A stretch of 64,000 bases of DNA from Trichobilharzia szidati. Lineage: Eukaryota > Platyhelminthes > Trematoda > Strigeidida > Schistosomatidae. How positions within the stretch are numbered: position 1 is the stretch's first letter; every line of letters begins with the position of its first letter. Shown here piece after piece: positions 1 to 10,469 of this stretch. The stretch spans positions 34,532,052-34,596,051 of the forward strand of contig OX235274.1 of assembly GCA_944472155.2 (NCBI GenBank), written 5' to 3'. The notes below the pieces were generated by a model, which saw nothing but the letters and a program-made list of their open reading frames with translations, ran no database searches and was not told the origin of the DNA. The position numbers and the translations under genes were made by a program.

Positions 1-305
1 AATCAATCTTTCAGCACCATGGTAACTGCATTTTGATCACATTGATTATACATCCGTGTTAGTGATTACAGCTCACCGAGCAAATTTTAGTCTTGTGAGC
101 TATAACCTTCTTGAGTTGCTATGCGAACTTGTAAGCTAACTCTTTTTATTAGAATTTTCTGTTATCTGTCCATTCTACAACCCCCACCCCACCACTCTAT
201 CGTTTTCTACTTTGAAAGGACATTACTTAAACTGAAAATTATAATGCTTATATTTTAGATGCTTGAATTTTATAGTGTTTTCTCTAACACCAGTCAAACA
301 TTAAA

Positions 306-598
306 GTATGTTTAATTCAATTTGGAATTTCCAGTTGATTAATTGGACTGAAGTGCTTGGTCTCAGGTTGACATATGAGCTCCTTGTCCAGTTGCTTCGA
401 CGATGTCTGGTCATGTGACCTGAGGTCCATTAGTTGATAGTGGCTAGCAGTGGAATCCAGGGTGCATATTTCGTCCTATTGGGGACTTACCAACTGGATG
501 CATCTACACTCCCGAATGAATAATGCTGTCCCCAGTGCCCGTTATTTCAAACGCCAAAGCGCTACCCACTAGACCGCTTGGGCCATGAGAGCCACCTC
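306..598 (-). repeat. S-alpha-like hammerhead SINE, minus copy
   Basis: Read on the minus strand, this block has a tRNA-like head near 540-598 and a hammerhead-like segment near 455-510, followed by the family 3' part down to about 306. The same 3' part recurs at 14.43 and 37.35 kb. The hammerhead region keeps stem I and the GAAA arm but the core reads TTGGTAA instead of CTGANGA, so it should not cleave. It stands head-to-head with the plus copy that follows. The family name rests on resemblance to the known schistosome Sm-alpha SINE. Confidence 0.7.
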
Positions 599-614
599 TT
601 ATGCAAAGGGCCTT

Positions 615-800
615 AGTAATTATTTAATTCCGTCTAGATTTTCCCGTGGATATCGCTTTGGTGTTTGAAACTCTGGGCGCTGGGTTCAAGCCTCGGTGAG
701 AACACTCTCACTCTCTGGGGAATGCAAGTACATCCAGTTGACGAGTCTCAAATGGAAGGAAATGCGCATCCTGAATTTTACTGCTAGTCACAATCAACCA
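615..800 (+). repeat. S-alpha-like hammerhead SINE, plus copy
   Basis: This plus-strand copy has the tRNA-like box around 655-700 and then a hammerhead-like segment around 730-780. The core reads TTGACGA (C3 and U7 both changed), with GAAA and the TGCGCATC stem III/cleavage-site segment retained. With the preceding minus copy it forms a head-to-head foldback, an arrangement also seen at 14.4 and 37.4 kb. Confidence 0.7.
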
Positions 801-1127
801 GTTTAAATATGTTATTGTCATTCTTCTTATAACCACTGTAATTTCAGGTAGTTTGCAGCTGATGGGAACCTCTGAAACAAGACGATATCAATTTATACCT
901 CAAATTCGGTCTTTTCTTGTTTATTAAAAACAATTTAAATGTTTTTTAAGTCAGATATTTTAGTTTCTCCCGAATAAACCAGGTTGAGTTCGCTTTAAAA
1001 GTATGAACAATCAGATAGACAGTGAGAGTCAAAAGGACAAATATGGCTTCTACCAACTATCTGAATAGGATCATGAGATCAATTTTGCTATGCGATACAG
1101 GAAAGTTTTGAATTCAAGCAGAATTAT

Positions 1128-1990
1128 CACACCTAAGGTTAGCTTCTTTTTTAAAAATCAAAGCAGGCCAAGGTACCAACAGTTCCTAAAAAAGCCTTAT
1201 TCTTACAAATGCAGTTCCTTGGGGATGACATCAGCGGGATACTAACACAACGCCTTAGAAATGCCGTAAAAAGCGCTTTCCCTAATGCTGAATTACTCTG
1301 TGTCTTCAAAACCACTTCTATTTCGCGTTCGGAAGTAAAAGATAAACTGCTACCTGATTTCGCCACTTCCATGTTCATCTACCAATTTGACTGCTCCTAT
1401 GGAGTCACTTAGTTGCATAGGTCGTACAATTAGGTGTGTTTATCGTCGGATTTCCGAATACCATCGTGTGCGTGGTTAAGTAAAGGACAAACAAAATCTA
1501 TTCATAGCGCTATTCTATCTCATCTTGTGGATACAGAACACAAGATTGATGTTAACAAAGCGGCTATCAAAGTCATTTACTGCATACCAAGAAATGTTAA
1601 CTTCACCTTAAGAGTTCGTTTATTAAGTATTGCTGACTGGCTGTTGGGATCCACATTAAGAAGCCTAATTTATGCGTCTAAAAGAAGCTAGTTGAGACAT
1701 TATCCTCACCTTGGCCATCCAGGTTTGAATGATCCTCGATTTTTGTAGACATTTCCCTAATTTTGGTTGATATTCTATTTGCTATTATATTTTTATAATT
1801 ATTATAATTTAGGCATCTTTAATGAACTGTAATTCCATTGATCTTACTTAACGAATTGATATTATTTTAAAAACACTAATATTGTTATTGACTACTAGTC
1901 TAGAATATTCTATGTATATAAATATGCATATATATAATTGCAGAGCCAGAAGAGGAGATTATCGAAAAGGATATTCTTTGCTCAATTATT
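1128..1990 (+). pseudogene. Penelope-like element, C-terminal GIY-YIG fragment and 3' tail
   Basis: Penelope-like elements encode a reverse transcriptase fused to a GIY-YIG endonuclease. This fragment preserves the linker and endonuclease of such a protein across at least two frames. Around 1209-1412 a frame reads LRNAVKSAFPNAELL and ends in IYQFDCSYGVT. The GIY-YIG core then continues out of frame, and 1434-1691 carries the PAWLSKGQ-like and SAILSHLVDTEHKIDV segments. From about 1690 to 1990 is the non-coding tail. The same tail is found at 20.5-21.3 kb and 23.0-23.1 kb, so this is one PLE family present three times. The RT domain is absent. Frameshifts and stops make it non-functional. Confidence 0.75.
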
Positions 1991-2639
1991 TCTTGTTTTA
2001 TAAATGTCTTAATGAATATTCTTTGAAGAAGTGTGGGACTGATACTGGCGCATCACCATATGAGGAAATGAATCATAAAATCATTCACTAGAGATAAGTT
2101 CAAATCATACAATAAGAAGCTGGGAAAAGTTTGTTTGGTTCACCACTTCAGAATAATTAAATTTCCCACTGAGTTAAGAAGTTGAGGTTTAAAAGAAAAG
2201 CCTTAATCTTAAAGTGTTTTAAAAGAATAAAGTTTTCAAACCTGATATGGTCTCAAAGTAGAAAAATTAATCATAGAGATATTTATAGTGCATCAGTTCA
2301 TATCTCCATTCAAAAAAGATACAGGTATCGTTTAAAACTACTTCTTTTATTGTATGATAATGTCTTATACCAAAATAGCAATTTATCCTTGTTAGCATGA
2401 GATTTATTTCGGCAATTTAATGCTAGTAAAATGTAGCAATCTGTCTAGATTCAATTACAACTGAAGTGGAAACTTGACAGACAACCTTCTTTCTGGACGT
2501 TTGACTAACAAAGAAGACTGATGGGAATGTGGATAGATCAGTACACAGAAAGCCCAAGTGGAAAGCCCTGCTGACAGATTTTTTTTAATGGGTACCCATT
2601 AATTGCAAGCGAAATCTGATAATATCTCTTGCGAATAGG
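1991..2639. other. AT-rich spacer, no feature recognised
   Basis: No coding, RNA or mobile-element signature could be supported here. The last 150 bases may already belong to the PLE remnant that follows. Confidence 0.4.
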
Positions 2640-3300
2640 ATCTGAAAAATCTGTATTCCTGAATCAGTAGATCAAGAGATCCCTATTTTGAGGAAGACAT
2701 TACTTGAGAATTGCTACCCTCCCCCTCAAGCTTTATAGATAAACACACGAGGCCAAAACCTAACAGATAAACCCTCTCTCTGTGTGGAAGGAGATGCTAT
2801 ATATGAATGAGGCGTTCAATGGCAACCTTCTGACCGACACTTTAAAGAAGGAGATATCTAACCCTCGGGAAAGAACTTTCTGTGCTGCTACATTACGACT
2901 GGAATCCTCATGCTTCCCGGTGTTCTTCGACAGCTGTAAAGATAATCTATGAAATTTGGCCAATCCAACCAACTCATTTGTTCATGTGGAGTGAGATGTA
3001 TAGGTCGTTGGATGCGCGTTTTATCTAAAAGACTCAGAGAACATTATCCTGCTTGGCTACAGAAAGGCAGCAGAGGATCGATAAGGAGTATTATAGCTGA
3101 ACATATATTCAATAATGACCAGTCAATATGCAAGGAGAATTCTCTCTGAGAATCTATGGAGTCAAGCGATGTCTCCAGGAGATGGTAAGTCTTCGTACGT
3201 TTCTCACTGCTGAAGTCTTACCGATCCGGATGGAAAAGCCTGATTTATGTTCACAGAAAAAACTTCCTCATCCCATCCTTCTACCTTGGGTATAATTTCA
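2640..3300 (+). pseudogene. Penelope-like element remnant (second family)
   Basis: Conceptual translation in mixed frames gives a PLE-type segment resembling LRKTLLENCYPPP (end of the RT domain). It is followed by a GIY-YIG region at 2949-3149 containing the CSCGVRCIGRW and HYPAWLQKGS segments, and a C-terminal segment near 3225-3270 reading RMEKPDLCSQKK. The last is the usual PLE ending. Several frameshifts are needed, so this is decayed. Sequence differs clearly from the fragment at 1.1-2.0 kb, implying a separate family. Confidence 0.65.
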
Positions 3301-3924
3301 AGTGCATCTGTTATCAATCTTTTGTTTTGCATTTTTCGTATGATACTGTCATCATTTTTTTAACTAACAGTCTGCTTACTCTTTTCACCTACCGCATAAT
3401 TTATTTTGATACCTGTCTCCATGATCATCCATTAACCTCCAATTTCTTCTGAATGTTCTCATATTACATAACCCTAGGTTAAACCTGATAATCTTCACTC
3501 CCTCCCTATAATTAAAATTTTAATTATTCATCACACTTTTGAAATATTTCGATGACATAAACAATAACCCAAACTAAATTTCACTCTTGTTTGACAAAAC
3601 TAATGTGCACACACACACAAACACCAAAATAATTATATATAACTGCGATTGGACAGCTAGTCGGATAAATTCGCTGAAAAGAGACTCTTCGTTCAACAGT
3701 TTGTTCTTATTTCCATATAATATGGAGTGATACTTTTTGCTGGGTCTAAATTCAAGCGAACATAAATATTTCAGTACTTTGGAATTACAGAGATGATTTG
3801 TACCTAAGGTGAACATATTCGTAATAATTAGAAGACAAATTAATCAGCAACCTTATTTGAGGATATTAAATTCGGAAAAGAAGAAGAATCAAATAACAAA
3901 CAAAGGGAATCAAACTACACAAAC
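3301..3924. other. Unassigned spacer with short CA microsatellite
   Basis: This is probably PLE tail and old repeat DNA. A short CA-rich microsatellite lies at about 3605-3627. Nothing else can be supported. Confidence 0.4.
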
Positions 3925-4169
3925 CAAATAATTAAAACCCCACAAAATAAACTGTGTGCGAATATTGTTTTAAAGAGTTCGAACACATTGTGGCGCCCCA
4001 GCGCTGAAGAGAGTAGAAGGGAAATTTCTACTAACTGACTTCAAAAAGAATGAATACCTATAAAATTTCGTCGAAAATTGTTTTTAAAATTAAATCGAAA
4101 TACCGACAAGAAATCATCCTCAAAGACCACATGCAAATTCGTTCTACCATATATAAAGAATATTTTTGA

Positions 4170-4809
4170 GGCAGAGTTCAACAATAGCGTCCCAGGAGTA
4201 CGAACGCATGAGTGACCTTCAGCCGACCAATCAAGAAAATAAGGAATTTTTACACAAAAATGATGTATATTGACAAGAAAATGCTCGAAAACACATTAAA
4301 CAGGTTACCTTTCTCTGACATGACCTTAAAATACGTCCCTGTGTTATAATGAGGAGTATCAGTTGCTAAGTTAGACTAGTTTCTGTGCATGTATTCACCG
4401 AGATGACTAAAGATGGGCTATTTTTCTGAATTGTTTATCTCTCTTATTCAGCTGCGTACTCTTCCCCAAAAGCCCTCGGTTGAATTACTATGGTTTCCAG
4501 TAAGAGGATTGCCGACTACTTATCATAATGGTAACCCTAACCTTAATCCTGACCCTAACTACAACCCTTATCCTAACCTTAGACCTAGCCCTAATCCTAA
4601 TTATAACCCTGATCCTAACTCTAACGAGCTATTAACACATTGTCCAAACCGTACTTAAAAACGTGATCTGGGTGAAATTTGCTGCTTAGCTGGTGAATAG
4701 CGTTGATATTTCAGCTATGATAACGACAGGTGCCATTAGCCAACGACTAGCATGCGTTCAAGGTCATCGGAGCGTTCTCACACCTAGGACGCTATTGCTG
4801 AACTTCGCC
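4170..4809. mobile_element. Non-autonomous Merlin-type MITE
   Basis: The element is bounded by an exact 8-bp direct repeat, ATTTTTGA, at 4162-4169 and 4810-4817. Its ends are imperfect terminal inverted repeats of about 45 bp: the left end begins GGCAGAGTTCAACAATAGCG, and the right end reverse-complemented begins GGCGAAGTTCAGCAATAGCG. The GGC start and AGTTCAAC motif resemble the ends of the complete Merlin element at 45331-46459, and 8-bp duplications are typical of Merlin. There is no transposase, so it would need one in trans. The PLE copy at about 15.18 kb shows the uninterrupted site. hAT is the alternative, since hAT also makes 8-bp duplications. Confidence 0.85.
4532..4626 (+). repeat. 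Degenerate telomere-like hexamer tract (CCTAAC-type)
   Basis: About fifteen successive hexamer-spaced units of CCTAAC/CCTTAA/CCTGAC type lie inside the MITE. They are a degenerate version of the complement of TTAGGG. The 6-base phasing is maintained while individual bases vary. Confidence 0.75.
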
Positions 4810-5400
4810 ATTTTTGAAATAATGTCTAGAATATTAAGACCACTTGAAATAGACATAGCACACAAGTCAACACAATCACCTCACTGAATACTGTGCGGAC
4901 CGAAGGATCCAAGAGCAAAAGAAGAAAGGATCAATACCATTTATTAAATAAATTGCATAATCTGCAATTGGTTAAAGTGGCCGTCGCTTTCGAATTGGAA
5001 TCCATGAACATAAATCACCAGTGAAAAGACACGATATGTATTCTTTCATATCGATACATGTAGACAATCACAGACACCAATCCGATCGAGCAAATGTGGA
5101 AATTTTAAACAAACGAAACTCTAAAAATTCCAGGGAATTTCTAAAAGTCTGATATTTAGATGAATCAGCAATGGACATCCATACTAGTATAAATCAAATT
5201 TACGAGTTTACAAAGAATAAATCACTTCACAAGAAAGTTCAAACTCTAAGTCAATAAAAATAATCAATAAAGATTGACAACCAATGGCAACAATGGTTGT
5301 CAAGAGATACAATTATATCATCAATCGTGAAAAATTAAAACAAGTTCACTTCATATTAAAACTTGCACTGAAGATGTCGTCTAGAAGGACAATGCTCACG

Positions 5401-5721
5401 TCCTAATTAAATTAATCAACACAGAGAACACAACCAATTCCAAATCTGAGTTGACACATTTTCGTGCAGGTAATTCCGTTTGACTAAATGATACAGATTG
5501 GTGTAAGTTCTGAGTGTAACAGTCACATGTTCAATGAGAATAACAGTGGTTTAAATAATTAAATCTACTTTGAGATGAAGAAAAATGCGAAGAGTTTGAT
5601 ATACTCATCCTTATTAGAGTCTTTGAATAATGAGTACATGCCTAGAAATAAAACTTTATCACCTGTAAGCTATTGATGATAGTGCTATTGGTTAGCCACA
5701 CGATAGCAGCCTTTATTACTT
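5401..5721. other. AT-rich spacer, nothing recognised
   Basis: The stretch is probably old PLE 3' sequence. No feature could be supported. Confidence 0.35.
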
Positions 5722-6610
5722 CTTATTATTATTTTCTTGGGTTCCGAATTAAATATAGGGATCCAACAGCAATTCTCCCCTTTCGCCTGTTCTCGATAGT
5801 CCTCTTTATCAGACCTCATGATTGGCCATAGGTTCTCATCTCCTGTATGTTACTCTTCAACTTACGCCCAACCCTTCATTTGCTATTCACTTTCCAATTG
5901 AGGCATGTCGTGGAGCGTGACGTGCGCCCAAAAGTGTACTCAGAGTTTGTCCGTTCCATCTCATCTTCTTCGAAATATTTGCTGCTAATTGTTTCTGGCC
6001 ATTTGGATTTTCAGCATAGAGCCAGAAAAGTTAACTGAAAACAGAATTCTGCAGTAGCCTGTTGTAAATGATTTTTGCGACGAACACTCCACGTCTCACA
6101 GTCATAAATAAGACCCGCCTAACTTAACAATAGTGTTGAAAATGCGAATTTTTTTGTTTATGGTGAGTTAGTGAGTTGAGCAGATTTCCAAATTGATTTC
6201 AGGAGGATGTAAGTCTGTCTTGCCTCTCCAATTCTCACTGGTCTCGACATCCTCATCCCTTAGGACTGCGTGTAGTTGAAACGGTGCTGTCTAGATAAGT
6301 GGAGGTGGCGACCTCATTCAAATTTATTCAGCTGACAGTGACTGGTGTTTGTTGTTGAGACTGACTGGTTGTCTTTATCACCTGTATCTTCTCTGAGCCC
6401 ACCCGAAATACTGTCTTTGCTGCTTTGAATACCAACTTGGTGGATTTCGCCTGAAAGTCTTCGAGTTTCACCGACACTAGACATAAACCATCCACGAAGT
6501 TCAGATTCTTTAAGGGTTTCTTATCGGTTCAACGTACTGCTGTCTTCTCGCTCCCCAAGCACAGTCTGTATCATAATGCAGTTCACTACAGATTCTAAAC
6601 GTAATCTGCC
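5722..6610 (-). mobile_element. RTE (SR2-like) LINE, 3' fragment
   Basis: Minus-strand 3' end of the commonest LINE in the window. It starts at the (TAA)n tail near 5722-5740, passes through the segments matching the end of the RTE ORF, and extends to the region just after the RT catalytic motif near 6480-6600, where it aligns with the copy at 25.5-25.6 kb. The frame is broken throughout. 5' truncation with a conserved 3' end is expected of target-primed reverse transcription. Confidence 0.8.
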
Positions 6611-7026
6611 TAACTACCCAATGAATCAGTACTCTCGCTAACTTGTAAGTAATCACAAAAAACCGAAATCAAATGAGCTTTGTTATTTAGTACTATGCTC
6701 TGGTGAGCAGTATATTTGAATGGAATATAAAGTTAAGATTATTCAGCGAAAATATATCAGAATTTATCCAGCTTGTATGGCTGTATTAAAGGCTATTAGA
6801 ATATACCTATGAACAGCACAAGGAAAGAGAGCAAAACGGAGTTCAAGCTACTCCCTATGAGCATCCGTTAAAACTAAAACTTAAAGCATAACCTTCCACT
6901 TAACAGTTAAAGAAAAACTGATCTACGTGGTCTAAAGTTTATTACTAATTCACAAGTAGATTTAATATAGACGAACACACCTCCATAATCTTTCTCGCCT
7001 CGATCTATTTACAAATTACTGTATCA
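6611..7026. other. Spacer, nothing recognised
   Basis: No feature could be supported. Confidence 0.35.
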
Positions 7027-7222
7027 GTTCAAGTATTGGTTTGTAGAAATTTGATTGATTGGTTACAGGATTTCATCATGAGCTGAAATCGGTTAGAAAA
7101 CCATTGGCAAAGCAGCTGTTTCATCCCAGTTTCGGACCCTTCAGCAGTACGCACCCACCGACAGGGTTCTAACCGAAGACCTTCTGGTTACAACGCTAGC
7201 GGGCTCGTAGACCATTAAACCA
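7027..7222 (-). repeat. Hammerhead SINE family A, minus copy
   Basis: A tRNA-like head with an RNA polymerase III B-box-like segment lies near 7160-7215. A hammerhead-like segment lies near 7115-7150 on the minus strand. It preserves a perfect 5' stem I strand (GTACTG) for the family's CAGTAC partner, but the core reads CTGAAGG and the cleavage site is lost. It abuts a plus-strand copy, giving a head-to-head arrangement. Confidence 0.75.
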
Positions 7223-7765
7223 GTGGGTGTGTACTGATATGGAGTCGCAAACTAGGATAAACAGGTAGCTGTCTAGTGCTCCCAAGTTTTCCGATGGTTC
7301 TCTAACCGATGTCAGTTCATGCTGAAATCCTGTAACGAATCAAACAAATCCCTAAAAACCAATACTTGAATAGCAGTGAGACGCTCATTGGTGACTGGTC
7401 CTATCCAGGTAGGTAGTTACCGTGGGTTCTAGTGAGAAGCCTTGACCAGTAGGGTATAGTGGGAGGGGCATGAAGACACAATAATCGCTGTGGACGACAT
7501 TGGCTGGTGGTTTTGCTATGTTGTGAATTGGCAGAAGTTGAAATTCATGAGCTGGCCACTAAGTCAAGTGGGTCCCAGTGACTTAATGGTCTACGAGCTC
7601 GCTAGCCTTGTAACCAGATGGTCCCGGGTTCGAACCCCCGTGGTTGGCGACTACGACTAAACAGTCCTAAACTAGGACTAAACAGCTGTTCAGTACTCCC
7701 TCTTAGTTTTCCAATGGTTCTCTAACCGATATCAGTTCATGATGAAACCCTGTGCTGCATCAGCT
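7223..7765 (+). repeat. Hammerhead SINE family A, about 1.4 tandem units
   Basis: This begins inside a unit with the hammerhead-like part and 3' tail (7223-7360). A linker ending in GAGAAGCCTTGACCAGTAGG runs straight into the start of a second, full unit (about 7420-7765) with a tRNA-like head at 7585-7650. The terminal part is therefore present twice, as at 29.89-30.36 kb. Both hammerhead cores are mutated here (CTGATAT, and ACGACTA in the second unit). Confidence 0.75.
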
Positions 7766-8318
7766 GTTGTACTTAATCTACAAGTAAAAGGACTAATCAT
7801 TTATCCTTTCCTGTGTAAAATCCGTCAGTAGTCTGCAATGCTAAAGAGGATGATTCTTTCGCCAAAGTCCTCTTTGTTTTTAAGTATAAAAATCGAAACA
7901 TGTGGCTTAAAATATATATATTGCGTGATCATACGTCCCCTAGTGAGCGACAAGGAAAAAGAGAAGTAATTAAAAATTTTCTAAAAATGCACACAAAACT
8001 CTCATCTGACAAACAAATGATTTCCTACTTTTTGACATTTTTTAGAATATTTTTCTTTCAATGTCAGTAGAATGAATTAATTTTCGTTAAGCTTGACTAG
8101 TCAGACAGATTTTGTCAACTCAACATGCTTATTTATATTATACACCAAAGAGTTTTTGGTGAATATCCAACAAAACGTGTCTTCCTAAAAAGCAATTTTC
8201 TGAAGTTCAGCCTTTTTTTCAAATCATGCTAGTATTTTGGTTGAAATTGATTGTGCCTTTATTCCAACATCCTCAAAGTGAATTAGTTAGCATCTACAGG
8301 TCTCCAAATGACCAGTTA
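7766..8318. other. AT-rich spacer, nothing recognised
   Basis: No coding or repeat signature could be supported. Confidence 0.35.
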
Positions 8319-9045
8319 TTATTATCGTTATTATTGTATGCATTTACCCCTTGGGTTATTTGGCCCCACGAATATCCACAGGCTCTGATCTCCTCCTCCG
8401 CTTCACACGATCTCATAAACGTCAACTTCTCACCTACACCTGGCTCGTCCTTTCATATTCGAGTTCAACACTGGAGATGACCTGCAGTGCGCGGAATATC
8501 ACTAAACCGTCTCGAAAGATTGTACCCAATCCATTTACATTTTGTTTGGGATTAATTCGCCGTATGTTAAAGTTTCTTGTTGCTAATTCTTCTCGCCAGC
8601 CATCTGTTGTTCAATACAGAGACAGAGAAGTCAGCTGTTGATGCAGATCAACAGTAGCCTATTGCAAATGATTTTCGTGACGCATTAGCCAAGTTTTTAA
8701 CATACATAGAACTGACCTGATATTAGTGTTGAAACTTGGAGTATTTTTCTTAAAGGTGAATGCAGCAGATATCCAAACTAAGATCTGGTGAAGGTCTCTG
8801 TTGCCTTTCTGATTATGATTATGACATCCTTATCCGTACGTCTGCCTGTAACTGAATGGACACTGAACGGTTGGATAGCTTGGTGGTTGTTGTTTTTACT
8901 CACTGAGTATCTTCGCCACCTGTGTCTTTTTTATGTTAAGTCGAAGTCCCGTCTTCTCGCCCAGCATCTTCTGACAACTTGTGGCTTATCACCTGTAAAT
9001 TCACGTAATCCAGATCTTCTGGAGTCTTTTTATTGGTTCCGATAA
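8319..9045 (-). mobile_element. RTE (SR2-like) LINE, 3' fragment
   Basis: Minus-strand RTE tail starting at a degenerate (TAA)n tract near 8319-8340 and reaching the post-catalytic region near 9040. It is co-linear with the copies at 5.7, 24.7 and 34.7 kb but more diverged, with many stops. Confidence 0.75.
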
Positions 9046-9699
9046 TAAAAGGTAAACATTCTAAGCATCATGTACAGGCCAAAGATAATAAGATTTATAC
9101 CGATTAATAACTTAGTCTTCTAAGTAATATTTGCTAAATATATTGTAATGGAGTTCTATGAGTCTAAATATCAACTTCCTCAAACAAAGATACGCTTGTA
9201 GAATCATCATAAAAGATTATATATAGCAGATTAAAGCAATTCACTAGTTACTTTTAGACCCTTTATCAGAGAACATTGCTGTTGATTCCTTTCCTATTTG
9301 TCCTCAGTTCTTTATTCTTCTGTATTTAGCTCTATACTACTCACTAATAATAAGTAGTATAACTATATATGCTGCTTCATAACAGTGACTTTTATTTGTT
9401 ATTGAAGCTGAAATCACATTATCTGCCGTAGATGCTTTATTTACATGCCCTTCACTGTTGGTTGAACTTGTTTGTTCAAGTAGTAATTATTCTTTTCTGA
9501 CATTCGCACGATGTTTAGACGACACGTGAATTGCCCATCATACAGCTTCGCTGTTTCTGATGTTATTGACTAACAGTGACAATGCATCTGACAGCATTTA
9601 GCTACAGACACCTGACAATTTGAGGTCTGTACTCCATGTTTTAATATTTTATGTTTATAATTCAGTACCGTACTCTAGACTAATCCTGTGTTTCTGGAT
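9046..9699. other. Spacer, nothing recognised
   Basis: No open frame, tRNA-like box or known repeat could be supported. Confidence 0.35.
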
Positions 9700-9935
9700 T
9701 TTACATTTTTCCTTCACGTTCCCCAGTGGAACATAGGGCTTCAAGCTAGAGGCTTGAAGTTTCTGTAGCAGTGTTTATTTTACAGGATGGTGTTGCTAGC
9801 CTCATGCCCAACCTTTCCTGTTCACCAGCATTATTTCTGGTTTAGCGAGGTAAAGGATTGCGTCGGCCGGGGATCGAACTCCGGACCATGTGCATGGTCG
9901 GCGAGCGTCCTAACCGCTATACCACCGACGCTCCC
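9700..9935 (-). repeat. tRNA-derived SINE family B, minus copy
   Basis: A full-length copy of about 235 bp. On the minus strand the tRNA-like head at about 9865-9935 has an A-box-like TGGTATAGCGG and a B-box-like segment (GATCGAAC read on the plus strand). The body contains the family's GCTAGC and CTAGCTTGAAGC segments. The tail matches CCCTATGTTCC plus AAGGAA, as in the RTE 3' end. The head most resembles a tRNA-Asp-type gene. Confidence 0.85.
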
Positions 9936-10469
9936 GAATTTCTTAGAAATCTACAATTGCGGAGTTTATGCCATGTTATAATAAGTGACAAAGTTTCCTA
10001 GAAAATGAAAAAAATATTTCTGTCAATGTAGTATCACTATACCCATTCACATTCAGCCTGGCTTCTAATGGGATTTCCAGACTTTTGATGAGAATTCACG
10101 CCCAGTGAAGCAAAACCAAGCCAAACATTCAGAAAGTTCCTGAAATGTGACATTAGAAGGCCATGACTTAATACCAGAAATTTTCAGAAACTAAAAATTT
10201 TGAAACACTGGAGTTTTCAACCTGTAAATGATGGCTTAAAAACTATTGAACTCTGATTTTTCATCCTCAGTGATGTGTGGATATACGCTGACTTGAAATT
10301 ATGCCGCGTTTATAGTATCTCACTGGTTAAGATTTCTAAGTAGCATGTAGTGGTAGAAATAAAACGAAATAAAACTTGCTGCTCGCAAAATAAAGAAGGT
10401 GAACAGTTGTAGACTCGGCCCATTATCTTGTAAAAGGGACCTTCACGATCAAGTTGAATGTTATTAAGG
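9936..10469. other. Spacer, nothing recognised
   Basis: No feature could be supported. Confidence 0.35.

Larger units (their letters stand above)
3925..5400 (+). pseudogene. Penelope-like element remnant split by a MITE
   Basis: This copy is co-linear with the PLE remnant at 14985-16100. Both show a segment reading roughly KPFQIDIAHK, then a GIY-YIG core in which INCMNC and IGQSGRRLRIRIQE can be read (best in the 15.3 kb copy), then REFLEAWYS-like text. Here the equivalent runs 3925-4169 and continues at 4818-5400, because a 640-bp MITE has inserted. Stops and frameshifts are frequent. The shared 3' non-coding part runs on to about 5400. Confidence 0.65.
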
